Source: Tessaracoccus caeni (lineage in GTDB: Bacteria; Actinomycetota; Actinomycetes; Propionibacteriales; Propionibacteriaceae). From it: a stretch of DNA of 64,000 nucleotides. The notes under the pieces are model-generated. The model saw only the letters and a program-made list of their open reading frames with translations. It did no database searches and was not told the origin of the DNA. This document shows, piece after piece, positions 52,149 through 59,661 of this stretch. The stretch is taken from positions 1-64,000 of the forward strand of contig NZ_JARGDO010000017.1 in assembly GCF_029211185.1 (NCBI RefSeq), read 5' to 3'. Made by a program: the position numbers and the translations under genes. How positions within the stretch are numbered: position 1 is the stretch's first letter; each line of letters starts with the position of its first letter.

Positions 52149-52388
52149 GTGGTCACCGTTGCAGCTACCGAGTTCAACCGGAACCCCAGCCATGTGAAGC
52201 GGCTGGCGGCCAGTGGTCCCGTCGTGGTCACCGAGCGCGATCAGCCGACTCTCGTCGTGCTGTCCTACGCCGACTACGAGCGGCTCGCGGGCGTGCCGCG
52301 CGATATGGCGTCGTGGCTCGAGATGGACGAGGACGTCGACTTCGAGATCGAGGAGAGTGGCCTCGGGATCGCGCCGGTGCAGTGGTGA
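52149..52388 (+). CDS. Phd/YefM-like antitoxin
   Basis: 79-aa antitoxin. The Phd fold appears in VTVAATEFNRNPSHVKRLAA and VVVTERDQPTLVVLSYADYE, followed by an acidic C-terminal tail (EMDEDVDFEIEE) that should fill the toxin cleft. GTG 52149. Its stop overlaps the toxin start by 4 bp (GTGA). Confidence 0.88.
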   Translation: MVTVAATEFNRNPSHVKRLAASGPVVVTERDQPTLVVLSYADYERLAGVPRDMASWLEMDEDVDFEIEESGLGIAPVQW

Positions 52389-52801
52389 GGTATCTGCTCG
52401 ACACCAACGTGCTGGGGGAGCTGCGGAAAAGATCAGGTGCGTCGCAGGTCAAACAATGGGTAGCCGCTCAACAGACCGGCGACCTGGCGATCAGCGTGGT
52501 GACGGTGATCGAGATCGAGACCGGGATTCTGAGGCTCGCACGCCGCGACGCAGAGCAAGCGGCGTTGCTCACCCGGTGGTTCGAGGATCGTGTGCTGACT
52601 GGATTTGCGGATCGCATTCTTCCGCTCGACCTGGTTGCCGCCCGACGAGTGGCCCCGCTGCACGTTCCTGATCCTGCTCCGGGCCACGACGCACTCATCG
52701 CGGGTACCGCGCTGGCTCACGGTTTGGCCGTCGTCACCCGCAACGAGTCTGATTTCCGCAGAGCGGGCGTCGATGTCGTCAATCCCTGGATGGAGCAGTA
52801 G
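52385..52801 (+). CDS. VapC-type PIN toxin
   Basis: 138-aa PIN-domain ribonuclease with YLLDTNVLGELRK (Asp6), VVTVIEIETGILRL (Glu), HDALIAGTALAHGLAVVTRN (Asp) and ESDFRRAGVDVVNPW. All acidic ligands are present, so the toxin should be active. GTG 52385 overlaps its antitoxin, and a strong terminator follows. Confidence 0.9.
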   Translation: MRYLLDTNVLGELRKRSGASQVKQWVAAQQTGDLAISVVTVIEIETGILRLARRDAEQAALLTRWFEDRVLTGFADRILPLDLVAARRVAPLHVPDPAPGHDALIAGTALAHGLAVVTRNESDFRRAGVDVVNPWMEQ

Positions 52802-52821
52802 GCCGCCTCAGGTTTGTTGTT

Positions 52822-52867
52822 CCAGTGGGAGATGTTCCACCGTCTGCGGTGGAACATCTCCCACTGG
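52822..52867. terminator. Bidirectional hairpin terminator
   Basis: Perfect 21-bp stem (52822-52842 with 52847-52867) and TCTG loop, between the PIN toxin gene and the convergent hicB gene. It shares the GTTCCACC/GGTGGAAC core with the terminator at 5516. Confidence 0.85.
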
Positions 52868-52892
52868 AGTACGACACATGGTCATCGAGGGA

Positions 52893-53273
52893 TCAGGCTG
52901 CGCCCTTCACCAGTTGCGCTACTCGTTGATGCGAGATGCCCATGACGTGGGCGGCGTCGCGCATCGAGAGACCGGCCTCAACCAAAGCCGAGGCCGCTCG
53001 GCGAGATTCCACCGCCGCCTCGTGTTGGGCTTGCGAGGCGGCATCCCGCAGCTGTGCCGCTCGGTCCATAGCCTGCTGGTATGACGTGGGAAGGACGGGC
53101 TGTAGCTCGATCTCTACTTCGTCGATCGGTAGCCCCGCGAGATAGGCAACTGCCTCTCGCATCTCATCGATGGCTTGGTCCAGTCGCCGCACCTGGCTGA
53201 CAGCCCCGTTGTCCGACTCAAGCACCCAGACGTGGCTTCCACGTTCCGCCCTCACGACGAACACCTCACTCAT
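52893..53273 (-). CDS. hicB: HicB-like antitoxin
   Basis: 126 aa. The N-terminal half (VFVVRAERGSHVWVLESDNG, RRLDQAIDEMREAVAYLAGL) has the HicB partial RNase H fold; the C-terminus carries a helix-turn-helix (SMRDAAHVMGISHQRVAQLV). ATG 53273 overlaps the stop of a truncated hicA by 3 bp. With its toxin lost, it is an orphan antitoxin. Confidence 0.8.
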   Translation of the reverse strand: MSEVFVVRAERGSHVWVLESDNGAVSQVRRLDQAIDEMREAVAYLAGLPIDEVEIELQPVLPTSYQQAMDRAAQLRDAASQAQHEAAVESRRAASALVEAGLSMRDAAHVMGISHQRVAQLVKGAA

Positions 53274-53331
53274 CGCCACCCTTTTTCTTCGCTGCCTTTT
53301 GAAGCCGTGCAAGGACGGCGCTTCGTTTCAT
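53266..53331 (-). pseudogene. hicA: Internally deleted HicA toxin remnant
   Basis: The 21-codon frame MKRSAVLARLQKAAKKKGGD-E starts like a HicA toxin, then ends where it meets hicB. The middle and the catalytic His region are missing. The ATG of hicB still overlaps its stop, so coupling is preserved. Confidence 0.65.
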
Positions 53332-53351
53332 CATGAGGCTATCTCAACCAT

Positions 53352-53375
53352 GCAATAGACAGCAGTGTCTATTGC
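53352..53375 (-). promoter_or_regulatory. Operator of the hic module
   Basis: Perfect palindrome with arms GCAATAGACA and TGTCTATTGC around GCAG, 18 bp upstream of the hicA remnant. Probably the HicB binding site. Confidence 0.65.
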
Positions 53376-53518
53376 AACATAGACGGTTGGTGGTTCGGTG
53401 CGTGATGGCGAGGTCATGGCGCTAAGTCTTGGTGAGGGGGCTGACTACCGCCAGAAGAATCCGTCGTGCTGTGGATAACCGGCGCCGCCGGGCAGGGAGC
53501 GAAGATCACCTCGCCGTC

Positions 53519-53570
53519 AATAGCGTGGTTGATTCCGTCGGAATAGCGACGCATGCAAACTCGTTGACGT
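53519..53570. repeat. Dispersed repeat GGTTGATTCCGTCG, copy 1
   Basis: GGTTGATTCCGTCGGAATAG and the following CGAC ... GCAAACTCGTTGA match the sequence at 55208-55250 in about four of five positions. It includes a small GTCG/CGAC palindrome. It lies after the GNAT gene. Confidence 0.5.
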
Positions 53571-53580
53571 GTACCGGAGT

Positions 53581-54114
53581 CTAGAACGCCAGTCTGAAGA
53601 GCGTGCCTGCTCCACCGCTGAAGGTGACGCCCGGGAACTGGAAGTCTGTTGTCAGCTCTTCGAAGCCGAGCTGCGCATGGAGGTCGATGGTCGGTCGGTT
53701 GAGGGCGCTGGCGAAGTAGTAGACCTCGGACGTGATCTCGGCGAGGACCGTCAGACGGTGCTGCGTGAGCGCCGCGCCGACGCCGTGGCGTCGCCACTCG
53801 GGAGCGACGACGAGGCCTGTGAGGTACCAACCCTCCGGCGCTATCGCTCCATCCTTCCCGGGGGAGAGCCAGTTCATGGACGCGTAGCCGGCGAAGTGCT
53901 CGTCGACGTGGGCCACGAAGGTCGTGACAGAATCGGCCGTCGCCCTCTGCGCGAAGACGGGCAGCCAGCGTTCAACGGGATCGCCTTCGCGTGCAGCCGC
54001 CAGTGCGGCGCACGCGGTGACAGTTGAGTGAGACAACGGGTCAATCCGAGGTGAGACCGTCGTCTGAGCGTCGACCTGAGGCTCGTAGTCGGCGAAGAGC
54101 TTGTTGGTGACCAT
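53581..54114 (-). CDS. GNAT N-acetyltransferase
   Basis: 177-aa acetyltransferase. The acetyl-CoA loop is VVAPEWRRHGVGAALTQHRL, preceded by GWYLTGL and followed by SALNRPTIDLHAQLGFEEL, the usual GNAT C-terminal motif. The substrate is unknown. ATG 54114 begins 20 bp after the EEP gene stop, in the same operon. A 3' remnant of a second copy is seen at 56.04 kb. Confidence 0.85.
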   Translation of the reverse strand: MVTNKLFADYEPQVDAQTTVSPRIDPLSHSTVTACAALAAAREGDPVERWLPVFAQRATADSVTTFVAHVDEHFAGYASMNWLSPGKDGAIAPEGWYLTGLVVAPEWRRHGVGAALTQHRLTVLAEITSEVYYFASALNRPTIDLHAQLGFEELTTDFQFPGVTFSGGAGTLFRLAF

Positions 54115-54133
54115 GCTGCTGAACCTCCTCGTG

Positions 54134-55123
54134 CTAACGCGTGAGGACGGAGAAGACGGGGCGGTGGTCGGTTCCTGGGGCGGGGACGTCAAGGGTTCGG
54201 GCGTAGGTCGGTGTCCAGTCGGGGGTGGCCAGGACGTGGTCGATCGTTGCTCCCAGCGGCACGGGAACCGTTGACGGCCAGGTGGGAGCGGAGGTGCCCA
54301 AGGAGTGCAGCTGGCATTCGCCGAGCCGACCGTCGGTGAAGTTGGCCGGGCCGGCGTTGAAGTCACCCAACGCGATCGTGTTGGGCTCGGCGCAATGCTG
54401 GGCGATCCAGTCCAGGCCGCGCAGCCACAAGCCAGCGCCGATGTCGGGGTGCAGCGTCATCCGGGTGGTGTGCACCGCGACGATCTTTGGCGACTCCGAC
54501 TCGGGATCGACGGGTTCGGCGACGATGCCCGTATAGGCAGCGGACTCGTCGAATGCCACCAGCCGGTACTCACCGAGGCGTTCCGAGACGAACAACGTGA
54601 CCGCGATCGCATGGCCATCGACGAGCTGATACCCCGTCGGATAGCGGCCTCCTGGGAACCGGGCTTCGTCACCGCCGGAATACAGTTCTGCGAACATGAC
54701 GACGTACGGTTCGGTCTCGGCCATCAGGGCCACCAGGGTTTCCGCGGGAACATCCTCCTGGTGCACGTTCCAGGCGAGGGACCGCAGCTCTCGGGCGCCC
54801 GCGCGAACGGGAACGGAATCAGGGCTGGTCAGGGAGGGAGTGGCGAGGACGAGGGTGAGCGCGAGGATGCCCGCGACGACGGCCATGGACGCCGTCGAGA
54901 GAAGGTTCACGCGAGTGCGCAGCGGGCGGACGGCTGCCGCTAACAGCAGCAGGATGATGGCTCCGACCAGTCCGAGGAGCGTGCACACCAGCGGAAAGGC
55001 CAGCGCGCCGCCGAAGATCCATGCCTGATTGGCCACTCCGGCAAAGGTGCCGAGCAGATAGGCGACGGCGAAGGCGAGCAGCGCCGCCACCCCGATGCTG
55101 GGCGGCAACTTGAGGACGGTCAT
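54134..55123 (-). CDS. Membrane endonuclease/exonuclease/phosphatase-family protein, copy 1
   Basis: 329 aa. Three N-terminal helices are followed by an external EEP domain: LAWNVH (metal Asn), MFAELYSGG (Glu), VAVHTTRM, ALGDFNAGPANF (Asp-x-Asn) and GTDHRPVF (Asp-His). Such proteins hydrolyse phosphodiesters or phosphomonoesters outside the membrane; substrate unknown. The last ~80 residues are almost identical to the copy at 56070, the rest is clearly diverged. Near-leaderless start (TAGGGT at 55131-55136, seven bases upstream). Confidence 0.85.
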   Translation of the reverse strand: MTVLKLPPSIGVAALLAFAVAYLLGTFAGVANQAWIFGGALAFPLVCTLLGLVGAIILLLLAAAVRPLRTRVNLLSTASMAVVAGILALTLVLATPSLTSPDSVPVRAGARELRSLAWNVHQEDVPAETLVALMAETEPYVVMFAELYSGGDEARFPGGRYPTGYQLVDGHAIAVTLFVSERLGEYRLVAFDESAAYTGIVAEPVDPESESPKIVAVHTTRMTLHPDIGAGLWLRGLDWIAQHCAEPNTIALGDFNAGPANFTDGRLGECQLHSLGTSAPTWPSTVPVPLGATIDHVLATPDWTPTYARTLDVPAPGTDHRPVFSVLTR

Positions 55124-55207
55124 GGGTTGGACCCTAGCTTGGACTGCTACGCCGGATTGTTCAACGGTGTCGTCAGCCCGTGTCTGTGCTCGTGATCGTG
55201 ATAATGC

Positions 55208-55250
55208 GGTTGATTCCGTCGCGATAGCGACATTCGCAACCTCATTGATG
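55208..55250. repeat. Dispersed repeat GGTTGATTCCGTCG, copy 2
   Basis: Related to 53519-53570 and overlapping the last codons of the alpha/beta hydrolase. Confidence 0.5.
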
Positions 55251-56018
55251 CGGGTCTTGCTGCCGGCTGAAGAAGGAGTCGACGGCGGCGTAGAAGGCGG
55301 CGGGCTGGTCTCGTCGGATGCAGTGGCCGGCTCCGGTGATCTTCACTTGTTCGACGAGCGGATTCCGGTAACGACTCTCATCAGGGCCCATGCCGCCGTC
55401 CTCCGGTAGCACCAACAGCGTGGGCACGGTCAGCGCCTGGAACAGCGACTCCCACTCGGCGTCGCCGAGGAACAGACCTCGTTCGATCATCAGAGGATCG
55501 ACGCGCGCCTTGGATGCCGCCCACGCGCGAGTCTCGGCTTCCGACCAGGACGTCTCTCTGAGTATTCGTTCCACCTCAGCCTGTTCCTGAGCAGGGAAGG
55601 CGGAGAGGAACTTCTGCTGCTCCGCGACGAACTCGAGATCAGGCCCGTCGGCGTCGCCTGGCCGAGCGGGATCCTCGAGCACGAGTGCCTTGACCAGTTC
55701 GGGAGACTCGATGCCAAGTCTGAGCGCGACGAGTCCGCCGAGCGAATGACCCATCACCACCGAAGGTTGCCCCGTCCGCGCGACCACGGTGCGAAGATCC
55801 TTCACCCAGAGTCGATGGCTGAAGGTGACGTCGTCCGGTGTGAAACGAGCGGAGAGCCCGTGTCCGCGCTGATCGACGGCATGGATGTCCCATCCCGCAC
55901 CCCATTCGGCGACGGCGTCCGGCCAGGTGGTGCCGTCGTCGGTGAGGCCGTGCACGAGCACCAGCGGTGGGGCGCCGTCGCTGCCGAAACGATGAACGTG
56001 AACCTCGGTGGTGCTCAT
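55242..56018 (-). CDS. Alpha/beta hydrolase
   Basis: 258-aa hydrolase with oxyanion VLVHGLTDDGTTW, nucleophile Ser in VMGHSLGGLVAL near residue 92, and the catalytic His in GAGHCIRRDQP. Cap region rich in Glu/Trp. Specific substrate unknown. Leaderless ATG 56018 (minus-strand TACGTT at 56025-56030, six bases upstream). It separates the two EEP paralogues. Confidence 0.88.
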   Translation of the reverse strand: MSTTEVHVHRFGSDGAPPLVLVHGLTDDGTTWPDAVAEWGAGWDIHAVDQRGHGLSARFTPDDVTFSHRLWVKDLRTVVARTGQPSVVMGHSLGGLVALRLGIESPELVKALVLEDPARPGDADGPDLEFVAEQQKFLSAFPAQEQAEVERILRETSWSEAETRAWAASKARVDPLMIERGLFLGDAEWESLFQALTVPTLLVLPEDGGMGPDESRYRNPLVEQVKITGAGHCIRRDQPAAFYAAVDSFFSRQQDPHQ

Positions 56019-56024
56019 CGGTCC

Positions 56025-56030
56025 AACGTA
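56025..56030 (-). promoter_or_regulatory. Leaderless promoter of alpha/beta hydrolase
   Basis: Minus-strand TACGTT, six bases, ATG 56018. Confidence 0.5.
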
Positions 56031-56042
56031 GTGGGCAGGGCG

Positions 56043-56063
56043 CTAGAACGTCAGTCTGAAGAG
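56043..56063 (-). pseudogene. 3' tip of a lost GNAT gene copy
   Basis: The minus strand reads LFRLTF and a stop, matching the LFRLAF-stop end of the GNAT gene at 53581 (20 of 21 bases). It lies directly behind EEP copy 2, as the intact GNAT gene lies behind copy 1. Confidence 0.6.
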
Positions 56064-56069
56064 GAGACA

Positions 56070-57056
56070 CTATCGGGTCAAGACGGAGAAGACCGGGCGG
56101 TGGTCGGTTCCGGAGGCGGGCACATCAAGGGTGCGGGCGTAGGTCGGTGTCCAGTCGGGGGTGGCCAGGACGTGGTCGATCGTTGCTCCTAGCGGCACGG
56201 GAACCGTCGACGGCCAGGTGGGAGCGGAGGTGCCCAAGGAGTGCAGCTGGCATTCGCCGAGCCGACCGTCGGTGAAGTTGGCCGGGCCGGCGTTGAAGTC
56301 ACCCAACGCGATGGTGTTCGTCTCAGCGCACTGTCGGGTGATCCAGGTCAGCGCACGCCGCCAGCCTTGAGCGCCGATCGTCGGATCCAAGGCCATCCGT
56401 GTCGCATGAACGGCGACGATTCTCGGTGAGTCCGACGTGGGGTCGAGCGGTTCCGCGACCACGCCGGTCCATGCGCCATCCTCGTCGGCGGCTGCGAGAC
56501 GATACTCGCCGAGTCGGTCGGCCACCAACAGCGTGACGCTCGTATAGATCCCATGGAAGAGCTGGTAGCCCTCAGGGTGCCGTCCCCGCGCGAAGGAAGA
56601 GGCGCTGCCTCCGGAACGAAGCTCGGCGAAGGCCGCGACATCCGCATCGGTGCGTGTCATGAGATCCGCCATGGCATCGGCCGGAACCTTGCCTTTGACG
56701 TTCCAAGCGAGCGCGCGCACGTCGAAGCCGTCACCGCGATCCGGGAGGTCGGCGATCTGGGCTGGGGATGGGGTCGTCGCGATGAGAAGGACAGCGGTGA
56801 GCCCGAAGGTAACGGCCGCGGATGCCGTGGACACGATGTTCGCCCTGGTGCGCCATGTCCTGATGGAGACGGACAGCACGAGCAAGAGAAGGGCCGCGGT
56901 GGCGGCGAGGATAAAGCTGACGACGGGGAATGCCAGTGCGCCGCCGAAGATCCAGGTCCGGTTGGCGACTCCGGTGAAGTAGCCGACAAGATAGATGGCC
57001 GCGAGCATCAGCAGGCCGGCGAGGCCGATGCGTGGCAGCCATCTGAGGGACGTCAT
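56070..57056 (-). CDS. Membrane endonuclease/exonuclease/phosphatase-family protein, copy 2
   Basis: 328-aa paralogue of the gene at 54134, with three helices (GLLMLAAIYLVGYFTGVANR, ...) then the EEP domain: LAWNVKG, AFAELRSGG, VAVHATRM, ALGDFNAGPANF and GTDHRPVF. All catalytic residues are present. The N-terminal three quarters are moderately similar to copy 1, while the last ~80 residues differ at one position. ATG 57056 lies eight bases after a TACAGT hexamer. Function unknown. Confidence 0.85.
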   Translation of the reverse strand: MTSLRWLPRIGLAGLLMLAAIYLVGYFTGVANRTWIFGGALAFPVVSFILAATAALLLLVLSVSIRTWRTRANIVSTASAAVTFGLTAVLLIATTPSPAQIADLPDRGDGFDVRALAWNVKGKVPADAMADLMTRTDADVAAFAELRSGGSASSFARGRHPEGYQLFHGIYTSVTLLVADRLGEYRLAAADEDGAWTGVVAEPLDPTSDSPRIVAVHATRMALDPTIGAQGWRRALTWITRQCAETNTIALGDFNAGPANFTDGRLGECQLHSLGTSAPTWPSTVPVPLGATIDHVLATPDWTPTYARTLDVPASGTDHRPVFSVLTR

Positions 57057-57224
57057 GGGACCGCACTGTAGCGCTCGAAGGCATCGAATCTGTGGAATAT
57101 GCAGCGTCCAGTGGGGGTGGGCTTGTTGGCGAGTGTGCACAGAGATTGCCCCGCTTCGTTGGAGAGATAGCTGTCCGGGACACGGCGCGGAAGGAAGCTG
57201 CGCCATCCGGCGCCCAGCCTGCGG

Positions 57225-57237
57225 TAGGTTGACGGCG
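57225..57237 (+). promoter_or_regulatory. Leaderless promoter of fabG-inhA operon
   Basis: TAGGTT at 57225-57230, six bases, GTG 57237. Confidence 0.6.
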
Positions 57238-57947
57238 TGACTGAAGGCAGAGTTGTACTTGTTACCGGCGGTTCCAAGGGCATCGGTCGTGCGATCGCCG
57301 AGGCGTTCCGCGATGCCGGGTACCGCGTGGCGGCCACCTACCGTTCCGGAGGCGTCCCCGACGGCGTGCTGGGGGTGGTGTGCGACATCACCGACCAAGG
57401 CCAGGTGGACGCGGCGTTCGAGGCCGTGGAGAAGGAGCTTGGCCCCGTCGAGGTGCTGATCGCGAACGCCGGCGTGACCAAGGACACCCTCCTGATGAGG
57501 ATGTCCGACGACGACTGGAACGCCGTCATCGACACCAACCTCACCGGCACCTTCCGCGTTGTGCGCCGTGCGTCGCGCCCGATGATGCGTGCACGGTTCG
57601 GCCGGATCATCCTGATCTCGTCGGTGGTGGCGCTGCTGGGCTCGCCCGGCCAGATCAACTACTCGTCCTCGAAGGCCGCCCTGGTGGGCATGGCTCGCAG
57701 CCTCACCCGCGAGCTGGGCGTGCGCAACGTCACCTGCAACGTGGTGGCGCCGGGCTTCATCGAGACCGACATGACCGCCGTGCTCAGCGACGACCTGATC
57801 GCCGACTACAAGAAGCGCATCCCCGCCGGCCGCCTCGGCTCCACCGACGACATCGCCGCCGCCGCGCTCTACCTTTCGTCCGACCAGGCCGGATACGTCT
57901 CGGGCGCTGTGCTGCCCGTCGACGGCGGCATGGGCATGGGCCACTGA
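57237..57947 (+). CDS. fabG: 3-oxoacyl-ACP reductase FabG (MabA-like)
   Basis: 236-aa short-chain dehydrogenase that reduces 3-oxoacyl-ACP with NADPH in FAS-II. Cofactor loop TGGSKGIGRAI is at the N-terminus, NAG at about 76-78, and the catalytic Ser, Tyr and Lys are in LISSVVALLGSPGQINYSSSKAA. Ends DGGMGMGH as in MabA. Pairing with inhA 35 bp downstream reproduces the actinobacterial fabG1-inhA order. Confidence 0.95.
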   Translation: MTEGRVVLVTGGSKGIGRAIAEAFRDAGYRVAATYRSGGVPDGVLGVVCDITDQGQVDAAFEAVEKELGPVEVLIANAGVTKDTLLMRMSDDDWNAVIDTNLTGTFRVVRRASRPMMRARFGRIILISSVVALLGSPGQINYSSSKAALVGMARSLTRELGVRNVTCNVVAPGFIETDMTAVLSDDLIADYKKRIPAGRLGSTDDIAAAALYLSSDQAGYVSGAVLPVDGGMGMGH

Positions 57948-57982
57948 CCACTCACGACGAACAACACGAGGAACGAAGACAC

Positions 57983-58756
57983 ATGGGCATTCTCGAAGGC
58001 AAGAACATCCTGGTCACCGGCGTGACCATGCGCACCTCCATCGCCTACGCCGCGGTGGAGATCGCTCAGCAGGAGGGCGCCAACGTGGTGGTCTCCGCCG
58101 CCGGACGCGCTGTCGCGCCGGCCACCCGCGCGCTGTCCAAGTTGGAGAAGGTGCCGCCGATCGTCGAGATCGACGTCACCAACCCGGAGCACCTCGCGGC
58201 GTTGCCCGAGATGCTCTCCGAGCACTTCGAGGGCGGCCTCGACGGCATCGTGCACTCCATCGCCTACGCCAACCCGGAGACGGCGCTGGGCGGGGCCTTC
58301 CTGACCACCGACTGGGAGTCGGTCGCCAACGCGCTGCAGATCTCGGCCTACTCGTTGCAGTCGCTGACGATGGCCGCCAAGCCGGTGCTGAACTCGGGCG
58401 CCAGCATCGTCGGACTGACCTTCGATGCGCGCGTCTCGTGGCCCACCTACGACTGGATGGGCGTGGCGAAGGCGGCGCTGGAGTCGACGTCGCGCTACCT
58501 GGCTCGCTACCTCGGGCCCGACAACATCCGCTGCAACCTCGTTGCCGCCGGACCCATCGACACCGTCGCGAAGAAAGCCATCCCCGGCGCCTCGTCGTTC
58601 AACGACATCTGGGCCGAGCGGGCGCCGCTGTCCTGGGATCCCAGCGACGCGAAGCCGTCGGCCAAGGCGATCGTCGCGCTGCTGTCCGACTGGTTCCCCG
58701 CCACCACCGGCGAGATGGTCCACGTCGACGGCGGCCTGCACTCCACCGGCGCGTAA
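57983..58756 (+). CDS. inhA: Enoyl-ACP reductase (InhA/FabI)
   Basis: 257-aa NADH-dependent enoyl-ACP reductase, last step of the fatty-acid elongation cycle. Features are LVTGVTMRTSIAYAAVEIAQ, HSIAYANPETALGG, LTFDARVSWPTYDWMGVAKA with catalytic Tyr and Lys, and AAGPIDTVA. ATG 57983 follows GAGGA by 9 nt. The orientation to fabG is as in mycobacteria, although here an ABC ATPase follows instead of ferrochelatase. Confidence 0.94.
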   Translation: MGILEGKNILVTGVTMRTSIAYAAVEIAQQEGANVVVSAAGRAVAPATRALSKLEKVPPIVEIDVTNPEHLAALPEMLSEHFEGGLDGIVHSIAYANPETALGGAFLTTDWESVANALQISAYSLQSLTMAAKPVLNSGASIVGLTFDARVSWPTYDWMGVAKAALESTSRYLARYLGPDNIRCNLVAAGPIDTVAKKAIPGASSFNDIWAERAPLSWDPSDAKPSAKAIVALLSDWFPATTGEMVHVDGGLHSTGA

Positions 58757-58781
58757 CAACTGCGCTCCGGCAAAGGGTGGC

Positions 58782-58795
58782 TAGGGTTGTGCCCA
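58782..58795 (+). promoter_or_regulatory. Near-leaderless promoter of ABC ATPase
   Basis: TAGGGT at 58782-58787, seven bases, ATG 58795. Confidence 0.5.
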
Positions 58796-59586
58796 TGGCA
58801 GCGGTCGCAGAGTTAGCGGGAGTCTCGATCAGGCGGGGTACCGCCCTGCTCCTGGACAACGTCGATCTCACCATCAACGAGAACGAGCGCTGGGTGATGA
58901 TCGGCCCCAACGGGGCCGGCAAGACCACCCTGTTGCAGCTTCTCGCCGCAGAGATGCACCCCACCACTGGCGTGGTGGGTCTGCTGGGCGAGGTGATCGG
59001 TGCGGTCGACGTGTTCGAACTGCGTCCGCGCATCGGACTCACGTCGTCGGCGCTGGCCGAGCGGATTCCGCGGGGCGAGAAGGTGCGAGACATCGTGCTT
59101 TCTGCGGCCTACGCCATCGTCGGGCGCTGGCGTGAGGAGTACGACCCCTTCGACATCGCGCGAGCCGACGAACTGCTGCGTCAGCTGAGGATGGAGTCGT
59201 TCGCGGACCGCACCTTCGGCACCCTCAGCGAGGGCGAGCGCAAGCGGGTGCAGATCGCCCGTGCCTTGATGACCGACCCGGAGCTGCTGCTGCTCGATGA
59301 GCCGGCCAGCGGTCTCGATCTTGCGGGTCGGGAGTCGCTGGTGGAGACGCTGTCCGGGATCTTCCTCGACCCCGACTCGCCCGCCTCGCTGCTGGTGACC
59401 CATCACGTCGAGGAGATTCCCGCCGGCATCACCCACTGCCTGTTGCTGAACAGGGCCAAGGTGGTGGCGGCCGGGCCGATCATCCAGACCCTCACCGACG
59501 CCAACCTGAGCGCGTGCTTCGAGATGCCGCTCGCCGTTGGCCGCCACGAAGACGGCCGGTGGTTCGCCCGCGGTCGTCGGGGCTGA
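58795..59586 (+). CDS. Stand-alone ABC ATPase (MolC/YbbA-like)
   Basis: 263-aa ATPase: Walker A GPNGAGKTT near 36, signature LSEGERKRV (Glu replaces the first Gly), Walker B LLLLDEPASGLDL and switch VTHHVEEI. No permease lies next to it. This lone type is commonly found near cell-envelope genes in actinomycetes and has no proven substrate. Confidence 0.85.
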   Translation: MAAVAELAGVSIRRGTALLLDNVDLTINENERWVMIGPNGAGKTTLLQLLAAEMHPTTGVVGLLGEVIGAVDVFELRPRIGLTSSALAERIPRGEKVRDIVLSAAYAIVGRWREEYDPFDIARADELLRQLRMESFADRTFGTLSEGERKRVQIARALMTDPELLLLDEPASGLDLAGRESLVETLSGIFLDPDSPASLLVTHHVEEIPAGITHCLLLNRAKVVAAGPIIQTLTDANLSACFEMPLAVGRHEDGRWFARGRRG

Positions 59587-59661
59587 TCGCACCGCAGACA
59601 TGCTCTAGGTGGCACCTAGCTATATTTCCGGCCCGGCGATCAGGGGTGCCAGGATGGAGCC

